Below are positions 33,170 through 44,115 of a stretch of 64,000 bases of DNA, piece after piece. Within the stretch, counting starts at the first letter, position 1, and each line of letters starts with the position of its first letter. Source of the DNA: Dactylis glomerata (Eukaryota > Streptophyta > Magnoliopsida > Poales > Poaceae); assembly GCA_007115705.1 (NCBI GenBank), contig QXEO01002115.1, positions 1,891,340-1,955,339 of the forward strand, in the 5' to 3' direction. A model generated the notes under the pieces. It made no database searches, was not told the DNA's origin, and saw nothing but the letters and a program-made list of their open reading frames with translations. The translations under genes were made by a program, and so were the position numbers.

Positions 33170-33496
33170 TTGTGCCGCGCCACCATGCGTGGCGCCGCAC
33201 GCACGCCTGCCTCGCCACTGCGGGTGGCGACGCACGCACGCACGCCTGCCTCGCCACTGCGGGTGGCGACGCACGCACGCCTGCCTCGCCACTGTGGGTG
33301 GCAACGCACTCGCGTTGCGGGGCCCGCCGTGCCGACGTGGCAGCCACTGCCGCGCCACTGGCAGTGGCGCCGCACCATCATCTGCTGCGCCACCGAAACT
33401 GGTGCGGCCAAAAAGGGTTATTCGGGTAAAATAGTTTCGCCTATGGTTTATTTTTTAAATTTATATCAAGTTTAGGTTATTTTTGTTTAAACACAC
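33170..33496 (-). repeat. Right inverted repeat with expanded 30-36-bp tandem units
   Basis: The outer part pairs with the left repeat. Its inner part (33185-33310) carries three copies of CGCCTGCCTCGCCACTG(C/T)GGGTGGC, spaced 30-36 bp, where the left arm has fewer. The tandem keeps spurious frames open on both strands (for example 33172-33434). Confidence 0.75.
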
Positions 33497-33505
33497 CGAG
33501 ATACC
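33497..33505. repeat. Target site duplication of second Mutator-like element, right
   Basis: CGAGATACC, identical to 31075-31083. Confidence 0.85.
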
Positions 33506-35286
33506 ATGGCCATGTCACGCATCGCACACAGGCTTTGCGTGTGCGAGAGCAGTAACAGCTCTATCAGGAGCCCCATGCAAACTCAATGGTAGATACTATC
33601 GAGTGTCGTCGTGGAGGTGGAGGTGGAGGGCAGCATGATGAGCCTTGAATTGGGCGCACCGATCCGTCAATCCAAGTTCCACCATTGGTCTCCTCCTCCC
33701 CCTCTTGAGGCCTGAACTGTGCGTGCCTGTAGCTCAGACGAGATCGATGCAAATCATCCATCATCCCCAAGTTGTGCTCTGCTCGCGAGAACGGAACATG
33801 TTACTCTTGTAATGATTGGCGTGCATCTTTCCTCGCTCTCGGTAACGAAACAGGTGCAATGTGGTATAGGGTTCTTCCTGTTGTTCTTGTTCTGTTGTTC
33901 AGTATCAAGAGTATTTTATGATTGTTTGCGTGATAGACAGGTGGATCTAACGGACATGTTCAAAAAGCGCGCGCACGGGTGAGGAGATCGAGAAGAAGAG
34001 CCACCCGTCCAACATCCGTATCCAGAGGAATCTCCAACCCTAACGCCACCGGATTCTTTCATTCATGTCGACTGACACTAGCTAGGGAGCACTCACTAAC
34101 TAAATGCTACGGATCGATGCGTTTGAGAAAATCCTAATCATATAGAGATACAACACAGACGGTAGCCGTAGAATCGTGAATTTCCGTAGAATCGTAGTAG
34201 TAGTACTTAATTCAACAACGAAACCGATCATGGGCAGTCAGCAGCCTTTTCCAGGTTAGAGAAAGCCATTCTCGACCAGGCAACTGAACTCTTAAATCAA
34301 CCTCTTGTCTAAATTAATGGTGCTATTAGGTAATCTATCCCATCGCTATTAACGAAGGTTGCAGCTGTACCTGCACTCCGCCTCAGGAAACATTCAGGCG
34401 TCCTGTCCAACAATGCCTACAGTTTCGTTACAGAAAGACAACTGGAGACCTGTCTGTCTTCAAAAGGTCAGTGAAATCAAACGAACATATATGTTGAGGA
34501 GCGTGAGCTTGGCTAAAAACACACCAGTAGAGACTCGTGACCCGCGACATGGCTGGCACAGCGATGGACATCGGAAACCTACCTGAACCTACCTGGGGAA
34601 GAAGGCGGCGGCAGGAGAAATGGACAGCAAAACTAGGCTGGAGAACCAGTGAGCCATAGCTAGCCAGCTTCACAAGCCAACTACCACCCGTGAAATCATG
34701 GCGAAACAAAACAAGCTGTGCGACACTTCAATTCAATCCGTAGACGCAGCGCAGCGTAGGTACACTGTACTCCGGCTTAGTAGTACTGCGAGGGTGATCT
34801 AAACCTAGTAGCTTAGCTAGAGGAAGAGGAGACATGGGCATTAAGTGGGAGTAATCGCCAAATCTCGCGGCACTCCATCCGTCCATCAAGCCAAAGGGAG
34901 AGCCTACTAGAGCAGATCCATGTCCGTCCGAACGCTCTCCGCGAATTGTTTTCAGCACCTCTTCCAATCTAACGTTGGATCGCCGATCGATTGGAGGAGT
35001 ACAGCACAGTGAAGTCGTAGTACTCTTGCCCGGCATTGAAATCAGAAGCCGGTACTACATTACAATAACCCCAACGGATGCAATGCGTTTCAGCGTGCGT
35101 ATGAATCTGGGGAGACCTGTAAATAACTAGGCATTCATGCCGCCAACACCGTATTCGCCACCGCACGGCCGAATCAATCAATCCAGAAAGCGAAAACAAT
35201 CATGGCAGACAGGATTACCAGCGATCCATCCATATGAAGATCCACGAACCAGAAGAGCTACCAGCTAGCCAGTGTGTCCACGAACC
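33506..35286. other. Unassigned 1.8-kb stretch
   Basis: This is the longest stretch I could not assign to any element. Base composition is moderate and less repetitive than its surroundings. Open frames reach about 100 residues (for example 34728-35036, minus) and carry no domain I recognise. It could be low-copy DNA, the flank of a decayed gene, or an unfamiliar transposon. No promoter or splice structure is convincing. Confidence 0.4.
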
Positions 35287-35299
35287 AGAAGGGACACAC
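35287..35299. repeat. Retroposon target site duplication, left
   Basis: AGAAGGGACACAC (13 bp), repeated at 36417-36429 after an oligo-A stretch. Confidence 0.8.
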
Positions 35300-36416
35300 A
35301 CGAGGGGGGCTCATATGCACTTTCCCCTTCCTCCCCTCCCTCGAGAAAGCTGAGCTCCCCGGCCCGACCGGAAGCCTCCTCCACCGGCGCCGCCGGTCGG
35401 AGTGGGTGGAAGGGAGGTGCCGGGTTGGTAGTTTAGGTTCTTCTTTGTGTTGTGCCTTTATGGCCGTAGCTTGGAGATGGGCTCGCGATCTGATCGGCCA
35501 GATCCGCCGCCCCCTAGGGTTCCTTCCTCTTCTTCTCCATCTCTGGTGGCCGGAGGTGTTGCTGAAGTGGAGATCCGCTGTCTCCGTGAATAAAGCCGAG
35601 GCTTGTTCAAGCTGCGATGCCCTCCCTACTCCGGCCGGCCGTGGCGGCGAGGGGAGCTGGGGAGTTGCGTCGCAGCGGCTCTCCTTTCTCTGGCCGACCG
35701 TGGTGGCGACGGAGATGGGGAGGTTCAAGGTTCTCACCCTCTGCTGTCTGGTGGAATTCTTCTGCAGTCCCTCACCCTGCCGGCCGACCGAGGTGGTGAG
35801 GGGTAGGTGGAGGACTGCAGTGATGCCGCCTGTACTGCAGAGTGGTGGGGGTATCCGGTGGGCGGGTCGCTCCAGCGCGGCGGCCGCCACCTCTTCTTCC
35901 TGGGCACCGGCTCCGCTGGTGCTCTACGAGAGGAGCCCCCTTTATCCAATCTTCAAGTGCTTCTCTTCCGAGCTCATCCACGCCGGCGGAATCAGCTTCG
36001 TCGTGATCTTCAGCCGATATGGCGGCGCATCTTCAACCTCCAGTGGGGAGGCCATTCTCCGATCTGGTCATGGGTGCTCGAGCCCTCTCCTTCACGAAGT
36101 GATTCGTTCCCCGTGGAGGAGGGGGGACCGTGGCTGCAGATCGTCGCCGGAAGGGGGCTCCCGAGAAGCTGTTCGTTGCTCCTCGGCGGTGACACCTCGA
36201 GGACGCCGGCGAATGGTGGCGACGACGCTCAGGGACATGCTTGCATCTTATCTTTTTTGTTCCAGGGTGTTTTCTATAAAAGAAATGGCCTTATCCGTAG
36301 GCTGGACTTTTCCTAGGGCTTCGTTGTTACAAGGTCGTTTCTTAATTTGTACTCGCTATGTGATCAGTAATAAATTCCCTCGGGCCTTCTAGGCCCTTCT
36401 ACCGTTCAAAAAAAGA
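35300..36416 (+). mobile_element. Non-autonomous non-LTR retroposon (1.1 kb)
   Basis: A 13-bp duplication flanks a 1,117-bp unit that ends TACCGTTCAAAAAAAG, the mark of target-primed insertion. A frame of about 370 codons stays open through most of it (35274-36392), but it starts outside the element in the target duplication, has no recognisable domain and is rich in Arg, Ser and Gly. The other two plus frames also have long open stretches, so GC bias is the likelier cause. The best reading is a LINE-mobilised non-coding element. A processed copy of an unknown transcript is an alternative. Confidence 0.7.
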
Positions 36417-36429
36417 AGAAGGGACACAC
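36417..36429. repeat. Retroposon target site duplication, right
   Basis: AGAAGGGACACAC, identical to 35287-35299. Confidence 0.8.
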
Positions 36430-37239
36430 GATAAAAAAGAGTCTTGCTACTTGGGACAACCATATCAAGATACAAAGGAGGCATCACGTCTTGCAAGTAA
36501 CATTTTTTTAAAAACTAGCAACGATGGCCACTGAACATCAAAAAATTTAAAAATAATATAATAATAAATAAAAATGAAATAATCTGGAAAAAATCCAAAT
36601 ATTTGAATTTTTTGACCATCTAATCACACTGTGAACATCACTGAAATGATATCCGTAAAATGACCTCCCACTCGATCACCCATCCTCAAATTGCTCCAGC
36701 TCAAACACGCTTAACTTCCAAGTTTTATTGAATGAGCTACCTCTAAGTTATTAAAGTCCTAACTAATATTAGTATCATATCAATCCTCTTAATCCTTGCG
36801 TGTATATGTGTAGTTTGTGTACGGTATATATGTGTGTAGGTATGTATATATGTGTGTCTTTAAATGTCAAAAAATAATCAAAAACTTCAAAATTTTATTA
36901 AGGAAATTGAAAAAATTCAAAAAAATTCAAAAAAATCTAAAAAAAAAACCTATTTTATAGGAATTTTAAAAACATATTTTTAATAAAACATAAAAGTTTA
37001 AAATGGAAAAAGATTCTAAAAATTTCTAAAATTTCAAAAAAGTAGTTTTTAAAAAACCTAGAGTTTAGAAGTTCAAAAAAATTAAAAAAAACAAAAACCT
37101 ATAATTTAAAAATTCAAAAAAATACAAAATTCAAAAAATCAATTTTTTTTTAAAAAATAAAAAAATAAGGACTTCAAAAAATAAAAAATAAAAAAGAATT
37201 TAAAATTTAAAAATATCTAGATTAAAAAATTCAAAAAAT
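36430..37239. other. Very AT-rich simple-sequence stretch
   Basis: 36880-37240 is made almost wholly of A-rich words such as AAAATTCAAAAAA and TTTAAAAATTC, a degenerate low-complexity array. It resembles the A-rich spacer inside the CACTA element at 60780-61592 and may be the interior of the CACTA whose end lies at 37683. Confidence 0.5.
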
Positions 37240-37683
37240 TAGAATTTTAATAAAGGGGCCACCTACTTTTATGGTGGGTCCTGCACTAATTTCGGAGGCG
37301 CTTATTGTTATATGCGCAACAGAAATACCATATTTTGGTGGCGCATATGGGAATCTGCACCACAAAAATTGGACCACTTACTTTCTGTGGTGGGTCCCGC
37401 AAAAATTTCTGTAATATGCGCCACAGAAACATCATATTTCCGCGCCACAAAATCGCAACCACCCTTACTTGATGGTGGGTTCACCATATTTATGTGGCGC
37501 ATATAACAATATGCACCACAGAAACACATAGTTCTGTGGCGCATATGGTTTGCATGCTCCACAGAATAGTCAAATTTCTGTGGCACGTATGGTTTGCATG
37601 CGCCACTGGCTATATTCTGTGGCGCATGCATTTCATATGCGCCATAGAAAGCCTCTCTATGAATAGCTAGTTTCCTAATAGTG
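37240..37683 (-). mobile_element. CACTA transposon terminus with subterminal repeats
   Basis: The right edge reads CACTATTAGGAAACTAGC on the minus strand from 37683. Inward lie many direct and inverted copies of TCTGTGGCGCATATG and its complement CATATGCGCCACAGA between 37300 and 37650. Dense subterminal arrays next to a CACTA tip are the hallmark of this superfamily; they are where the transposase binds. No opposite terminus was found to the left, so the element is decayed, truncated or split. Confidence 0.6.
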
Positions 37684-39359
37684 GGGTCTTCAAAGAGATT
37701 GCTCATCGGCATCATCGTCATCACTCCTCCACTAGCTAGTGACTCATAGCGGCCTCGTGAAGTCCATGTCAACCCATACCAAATAGATGTCCCTTCGTGC
37801 CGAAGACTGGTTGCTCTGATTCTGAGGAAGAGCTCGAAAGGGGAGATGGTCAGGACCGGCTCCAACAAAGGTCTTCAAGATCGGACACCCACAACCCAGG
37901 TCATTGTCACCACTCACCACTCGGGGCAGCAGCTCCGACTTCACAACTGTGGGAGATAAACATGAAGACGAGGCGGACACGCGGGAACAAGAAGCCGATT
38001 AACAAAGTCTTGCCCCCAACCAAACCTTCACTCTCATCATTGTTGCCACACTAGCCACCACGTTGAACTCAACACACACCACCAAACCCAACCATTTGTC
38101 CCTCTACCCGAGGAACAGCTCAAATAATGATTCCTCCATGCGTCAAACGACATAGGATTGTCGCCATTAACGGATTCACGAATCTAGGGTTTTCCCAGAG
38201 GTCACCAACACCAAGAGAAAGGTTTTACTCGGATGTGCCCCGGAGACCTCCAACCAGCAGCCTGCACATCGGACAATCCCTCACCGCCGGCCAAGCCCAA
38301 GACCACACCTAAGAACTAGAGACAAGATCACCTATCCATCCTCGATCCCCGAAGCAGCCACCGCAGATACAACACCAGATCAAAGGCTTGCTCCTCCTAG
38401 CACCTCGCCAGTAGGAACAACTGCCAACATTACTACACCGAGACAAAAGTATAGCAGGAGCACCCGAGCTCCAGATCGAGCAGCGGTCGCCATGCTCATG
38501 ACAGAGGCCTCGCTGACCGAGCCCCATACATCCCATAGATAGGAGGAACCTAGGAGCAGCCGGTCGCACCACCTCCAACTCTGGCCACCAAGCCGTGTGC
38601 CAGGGCCACATCGATCGCAAGCGCCATGAGGCACTAGGTTCACCGCCAGAAATCCGCACTCCACTGCCCCTTGCAGGACCGCTAGAGGACCCCCTACCCT
38701 CGTGTCCGATGAAGGGCAGGGGTCTGGCAGCGCTTAGGGTTTCACCCCCAGGACGCCATGAGCGGGGGCAACAAGGAGGGTGGGAGGTAAAGCAACATAG
38801 CTAGTTTACGCAGATGCAAGAAAAAATTGGAGGGTGGGCACAACTTCAAAAAAAAAACACTCCACCAATTGTGAGAAAAGTTTTCTAAATGGTTAATATA
38901 TATAGCCAATGAGCGTCAACAAAAGCCCACCGTCTTGGATTTGTTCATCATCTACCACTAACAGTGATAAAGAAGGTGCAATCCTCTTTGCTTCATGCTG
39001 CTGGAAGAGTTCCCAATGTGGCTATCCCCATGCCTCTTCATAATTAATTCTACCATTAAAAAGAAACATATAAAACATATATTCCCAATTATAAACTTCA
39101 TTTGTAAACATTAAACCTCAATTCTAAACATAAATGATAAACACCCATTGCAAATTTGCAATATCAATACCATATACCATTAAATCCTCAATCATCAACA
39201 AAATTTGGAGACAGTCTGTCGCATCAACTCTAAAATCCTAAATGGCTAAATCCTCATTCTTTAACATAAATTGGAGACAATATGTTGTCTTAACCCTAAA
39301 GTACTAAATGGCTAAATCCTCATCAACAAATTTTGGAAACAAGTAGTCTGTAGTCAACC
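37684..39359. other. GC-rich then AT-rich stretch, no clear gene
   Basis: 37740-38820 is GC-rich with medium open frames on both strands (for example 38127-38312 and 38309-38659), none with a recognisable domain. In texture it resembles old retroposon leader DNA read on the minus strand. 38830-39350 is AT-rich and holds two tandem-like copies of a CCTAAAT(A/G)GCTAAATCCTCAT phrase, near 39235 and 39295. I cannot name either part. Confidence 0.35.
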
Positions 39360-40670
39360 TGCTGGCGAGCAGCCTGTGCTGGGCGACGGCGCGACCTTGC
39401 CTGAGCTGCATTAGGCGGCGGTGGCCGGTGGAGGAAGTCGGGGAGGACCAAAGGAGGCCGAATCAGTGTGGACCTTGCGGGAGAGGCTAGGCCGGAGGCA
39501 GATCTTGTAGGGAGAGGCCGGTGTTCAGAGGAGGATCTTGCAGGAAGGGTGAAGGAGGACGACGGAGGGTCAGCCGGGGAGGAGAAGGGGGCTTTCGTCC
39601 GTCGTAGTTGCACACAGAGAGGGCACAGAGCGAGAATCGAGAAGGCACATTGACTGCGCCATCCAAAGCGCTGCCGCCATGGCGGGCGGCGGCGGCTGCG
39701 AGCTCACCCCTGGATCTTGATCTGGGCCAGTGGGTTGCGGCGGCATGTACATGCGTTGATGGTTTTTGATCCGTGGGAGGTGGTGGCATTCGTACTTTTT
39801 GGGTCTAATGCCAAATCCAATCAAGATCAATAACGGGGACTATTTTCTTCTCTGTTGTCGGCTGGTGGCGTTGGGGCTGCTGGTTCGGCCTGAATAAAAG
39901 GTGGTAGTCCTAGGGTTCCTCTCACGCCAAGACAAAGATCTACTTGCTGCAGTGTTTCCTTGATCTGGCCAAAATGTCGAGTTCTGGAAGGCACCACGGT
40001 GAACTCCATTGGGAAACACATGTCTGGAGATTGCCGGATCAGGCGGGATTCGGTCGCGGTGCAACCATGTTTTTTCTCACCGTTTGGTTTCAGAGGGAGC
40101 GATGTGAAGCTCTGCAGTTTGTTTCCTTCATGGGACATGTCTTAGGACCATGATGAAGTCAGTAGTGGAGAATGGCATAGAGGCTGAGATCTGGTGGTTC
40201 GAGTCATGGTGATGATGAGGTTTTGCCTGATTTGTTATTTGGAGCAGTGGCATCAGGTTGTGGGAGCGACAACATAGGAGAAGTTCATAGTCTAAACTTG
40301 TAGGGTGAAAACCCAAGGTCTGACCTTAATTGGTTGTGTCTGGCAGTGCCCTTGTTGAAGGCTTTGATTTGTTAGCGCGGACTTCCTCCCAGGTGAAAAT
40401 CCATGATCTCTGATTAGGGCGATGCACATTGTTCCCTTCTTGAAGGCGTCGCTTTTGGAGAAGATGGATTTCTGGTGCTATTTTGGTGGTGTTCGGTTCG
40501 CTGCTACAAGGATTAGATCACTATAGCGGGACTTTTCTTTTCTATAATTCTTCTTTCTTTTTTAGCCGTGTGCATCCGTAGTGCCGCTAGGCCACTGCGT
40601 TGGTGCAGAGGCTAGGTGTAATTGGTATCTCATTTAAATTATTATAATAATATATTCCCTTTATCGAAAA
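39360..40670 (+). mobile_element. Non-autonomous retroposon with L1-type tail
   Basis: The right end runs GTGCAGAGGCTAGG, then an AT-rich stretch, then CCCTTTATCGAAAAAG. This tail matches the LINE ending at 27332 (TGATGCAGAGGCTGGGG ... CCCTTATCGAAAAAAA). Upstream is GC-rich sequence without a credible protein. The left boundary is approximate, because I found no target duplication. It was probably copied by an L1 reverse transcriptase that recognised the shared tail. Confidence 0.55.
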
Positions 40671-41080
40671 AGTTATAGGAGGAGTACAAGTACCAGTTCC
40701 TTCAGAAGAGAGTGGGAGAGATAAACTTTTGAAGGCAAAGAAGCATATCTCTGATGATGGAGGGAGGGGAAATAATGGAGATCACATTAGGGCATCTCTA
40801 GCGGGCCGATGCATCTGGCCGACACAAAGGTCCGTCCTAGTCTGTTTGCGTTGGGGCCCGGATAGAAAATGCATCGTGGTCTGGCCCACCTGGGCAACAC
40901 GCGCAGCGGGCCAACGCATCCTGTCTGCTATATTTTTCATTTGAAATTTGAAACAATTGAAAACTGGCGTGAACTGTAGCAAAATTGCATTAAATTAAGC
41001 GAAATTTAAAACAAGAATTTCTAAAAAACCCTAATAACTACGCCGCCGTCCACTATGGACAGCGGCTGTGCCGCCTCCAG
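40671..41080. other. Possible terminal region of a DNA transposon
   Basis: From about 40790 the sequence reads GGGCATCTCTAGCGGGCC, like the GGGCATCTCCAACG-type ends of non-autonomous elements common in grasses. The rest is GC-rich and then AT-rich without a gene. No partner end is visible, because an LTR element was inserted at 41439. Confidence 0.3.
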
Positions 41081-41431
41081 CTACTCCTCATCATCGAAGA
41101 CGAGGTCGACGATGACCTCTAGCTGGGGCTGCGATGGTCGGTTGATGACCACTCCGTGCGGGTGGTCATGGTGATGTTGGCGACGCGGAAAAACGGGCAG
41201 GGGCGGCGCATGCGGCGGTAGTGGTGGTGGAGGTGGCAGAGACGCCTGGTGCTCTGCCACCATGCCCATGAGGGCAATGGCGTTGCTGTACTCAGGGATG
41301 ATCTTGTCTTCGTTGGCCTTGGACGCCTCCAAGACCTGCTGTAGGAGGGCCTCCTCGTTGTAGCGAGCTGCTACGACTGCCTGGTACTCTAGGGGTAGAT
41401 CCCCAGCGCCCGGCGGGACGGCGGCCGCCAT
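41081..41431 (-). CDS. Hypothetical protein, possibly N-terminally cut
   Basis: The frame runs 116 residues from the ATG at 41431. It has an acidic/Ala-rich helical N-terminal half (EALLQQVLEASKANEDK, MGMVAEHQ), a Pro-rich stretch (PPPPPLPPHAPPLPVFP), a His cluster and an acidic end VDLVFDDEE. Such proteins occur in grass transposon-borne genes, but I cannot assign a family or function. The ATG is only seven bases from the LTR retrotransposon insertion at 41439, so upstream exons or codons may have been separated. It is probably part of the element whose end may lie near 40790. Confidence 0.35.
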   Translation of the reverse strand: MAAAVPPGAGDLPLEYQAVVAARYNEEALLQQVLEASKANEDKIIPEYSNAIALMGMVAEHQASLPPPPPLPPHAPPLPVFPRRQHHHDHPHGVVINRPSQPQLEVIVDLVFDDEE

Positions 41432-41438
41432 GGCCTGG

Positions 41439-43090
41439 TGATACGTCTCAAACGTATCTATAATTTTTGATACTCCATGCTTGTTTATACACCATTTGCT
41501 TTGTGTTTTGTTACACTTTGTGGCGTTTTTATGCATTTTCTAGAACTAACCTACTAACGAGACGCCACAGTGCATGTTCCCTGTTTTCTGTTGTTTTTGT
41601 GTTTCAAAAAAGCTACACAGGAAATATTCTTGGAATTGGACAAAATAAAAGCCGAACCTCCTATTTTTCCAGAACATGAGTCGGAGTCCAAAGCAGAGAG
41701 GGAGAGGGGCCAGGACCTGGCCACACCCTAGGGCGGCGCGGGACAAGCCCTGGCCGCGCCACCAGGGGGTGAGCCCCCGGTCCACTTCCTGACGCCGCCC
41801 TTCCGCTTATATATTCCCCTCGACAGGAAACACCTAAAGGCCCGATCAATTTTCCAAGAAACCTACTGCAAGCCGCCGCCGTCGTCGACGCGAGATCGAG
41901 AGGGTTCAGGCTCTTCCTGGCACCCTGCCGGAGAGGGGAATCACCACCAGAGGCCTTCTTCATCACCATGGTCGCCTCCAGAGTGATGTGTGAGTAGTCT
42001 ATCTTGGACTACGGGTCCATAGCAGTAGCTAGATGGTTATCTTCTCCACCATGTGCTTCATGTTTAGATCTTGTGAGCTGCCTATCATGATCAAGATCAT
42101 CTTTGTGTAATTCTACATGTTGTGTTTGTTGGGATCCGATGAATATTGGTACTATGTCAAGTTAATGTGCTGAATATTATCTTTATGTTATCTCTATGTT
42201 GTTTATGATCTTGCATGCTCTCCGTTGCTAGTAGATATCTTGGCCGAGTAGATGCTAGTGACTCCAAGAGGGGGTATTTATGCTCGATAGTGGGTTCATG
42301 CCTCTAGTAATCTGGGGAGTGATAGAAACCTCTAAGATTGTAGATGTGCTGTTACCACTAGGGAGAAAACAACAATCTTGTGTTCAACAACATTTGCATT
42401 GTTTACTTTACGCACTTTGCTTAATGCAGTTATCTGTTGTTCACAACTTAATACTCAATGGGTGCTCAGACGACACCTTGAGAGTGGATTATTAGTCATA
42501 GATGCAGTTGGATTACGGTCTATGTATTTTTTTTGTAATGACCAGAGTGAATCCCATAGTGATCCTCATGACATATGTACGCTATCTTTATTCTATCAAT
42601 TGCCCAACTGTAATTTGTTTACTCAGCATGTTGTTATTTATCTTATGGAGAGACACCACTAGTGAACTGTGAACCTCGGTCCATTGCTTTTACATTGCTA
42701 TTACCGTTTACCTTTTACTTGCTTTATTTATATTCTTGCAAAATATTACCTTTTACCACTCGATACGCTTAATCCTTTGTTCACAGCAAACCGGTGAGAT
42801 TGACAACCTCACTGTGAGTTGGGACAAAGTACTTGGTTGTGTTGTGTGCAGGTTCCACACTGCTGCTGGTGAAAAGCTACACGCCGACAAGTTTCCTAGC
42901 GCCATAGTCCGGAGTGTTGCAAAGCTAGCGGGCATCAACCTTAGAAAGTTTGGTTCTTTCTCCTACTGGTTCGATAACCTTGGTTTCACAACTGAGGGAA
43001 GACTTGCTGCTGTGCTCATCATTACCTTCTCTTGGGGTTTCCAACTGGGCGGTTATACATATATAATTCCTACATCAACACCGCACCACC
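41439..43090 (+). repeat. 5' LTR of Athila-type element
   Basis: Starts TGATACGTCTCAAACG and runs about 1.65 kb. The first 200 bases match the minus-strand LTRs at 6201, 13011 and 16022 with moderate divergence. A TATA box, TTATATATTCCCC, lies near 41806. The exact 3' end is uncertain by a few bases (CACCGCACCA region). The flanking CCTGG at 41434-41438 is the expected target copy; its partner is off-window. Confidence 0.75.
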
Positions 43091-43101
43091 AGTAAGTTTT
43101 C

Positions 43102-43119
43102 TGGTGCCGTTGCCGGGGA
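43102..43119 (+). promoter_or_regulatory. Primer binding site, tRNA-Asp, one change
   Basis: TGGTGCCGTTGCCGGGGA differs from the TGGCGCCGTTGCCGGGGA of the composite element by one C-to-T change. Confidence 0.7.
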
Positions 43120-43254
43120 GAAAAAAGATTTCTGCAAGGGGAGTCTCTCACTTCCAATCTTTTACTTTGTTATTGTTTTGCTTCATTTTATTTTTGCTTG
43201 CATCATTTTTATCAAAAATACAAAAAAATTAGTTCCTATTTCAAGTTGCTTTTT

Positions 43255-44115
43255 ATGTCTAGCTTAGTTTCTGTTACTATGTCGCCTGAGGAGATGATCT
43301 TCACTTTCAAACAAAAGAGTGAAGAGAGTTTCAAGGAAGCTTGGTCTAGAATTTATGATTGCCATGGAAAAACTGAACCAAAAATGACTTTGAGCTTGCT
43401 TCTTAGTAGCTTTTACTTCGGTCTTGCTCTTCGTTATAGATATGCTTTGGATGCCACAACAGGAGGAGATTTCCTTCATTGTGATGGAGATCAAGCTTTC
43501 AATATTATAAAAAAGTTGATTGCAATTTATAGCTTACCAACTGATTTTGATTCTTCTCTTGTGAGCATTTTTGCTAGACTTAATACTCTTGAGACTCAAA
43601 CTGCTTATTTAAAAGATTGTTATGGTACGTTGCGCGAGCATCATGATTATGTGCCAATAAACTCCGAACCCTCAAGTTGCCCTACGGTGAAAATCACTAT
43701 CAGTGGTGAAACTTTTCATGCTCGTTGTGATATTATGTCTGAATTTTGTCTTATGCCCAAGGATGTTTATGAATCTTTGAATATTTGGAAAATTTCTGAG
43801 GGAGGAGAAGGAATATCTCTTACTAATAATGCCACTATATTTCCTGTTGGAATAGCTGAAGGAGTATTTACAAAAATCCTAGGAAGAATGGTATCTACTG
43901 ATTATCTTGTTATTGAGTGTGTAGGAAAGGGACAAATCATGCTTGAAAGGTCTCTACTAAAACTCCTGGGCGCCACTATAGATGTGGGAAAAGACACTAT
44001 AAAATTCACCTCTCCATCTTGCAATAATCACGTCTTTCCTAGAGGTAAGAGCAAAGGTAAGAGAGGAAGACGTAAGGCATCCGGTGATCTTAATGCCTCA
44101 TTTGAAAATACTTGA
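43255..44115 (+). pseudogene. Degenerate gag-protease frame of Athila-type element
   Basis: The 286-codon open frame aligns to the second half of gag (IFTFKQKSEESFKEAWSRI against the FTQFDNEHVAQAWERMK region) and then, after a large gap, to the protease. Protease motifs have decayed: the loop reads RCDIMSEFCLMP instead of CDLGASISIMP, and ERSLLKLLGATID replaces GRPFLRTVGAIID. The N-terminal half of gag is absent, yet no stop interrupts the frame. It may be a relaxed frame in a non-autonomous derivative rather than a working polyprotein. Confidence 0.7.

Larger units (their letters stand above)
31084..33496. mobile_element. Non-autonomous Mutator-like element with captured sequences
   Basis: The inverted repeats are about 225 bp (31084-31310 against the right end). 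They share TTTAAACAAAAATAACC near the tips, then GGTTATTCGGGTAAAATA, then a GC-rich core with GATGATGGTGCGGCGCCACT and GTGGCTGCCACGTC. Nine-bp duplications flank it. The interior has no transposase. Instead it holds a copia protease fragment (about 31590-31999, plus) directly abutting a plant-mobile-domain gene fragment (minus). This is Pack-MULE-like architecture, though capture from cellular genes is not shown. Confidence 0.85.

Noticed and set aside
33723..33800. tRNA-like start TGCCTGTAGCTCAG
   Set aside because: There is no B box (GGTTCGA-type) at the right distance and no acceptor stem pairing.
35274..36392. 372-codon frame as a host gene
   Set aside because: It starts in the target duplication, covers a retroposon with an oligo-A end, and has no recognisable domain; other frames are long too.
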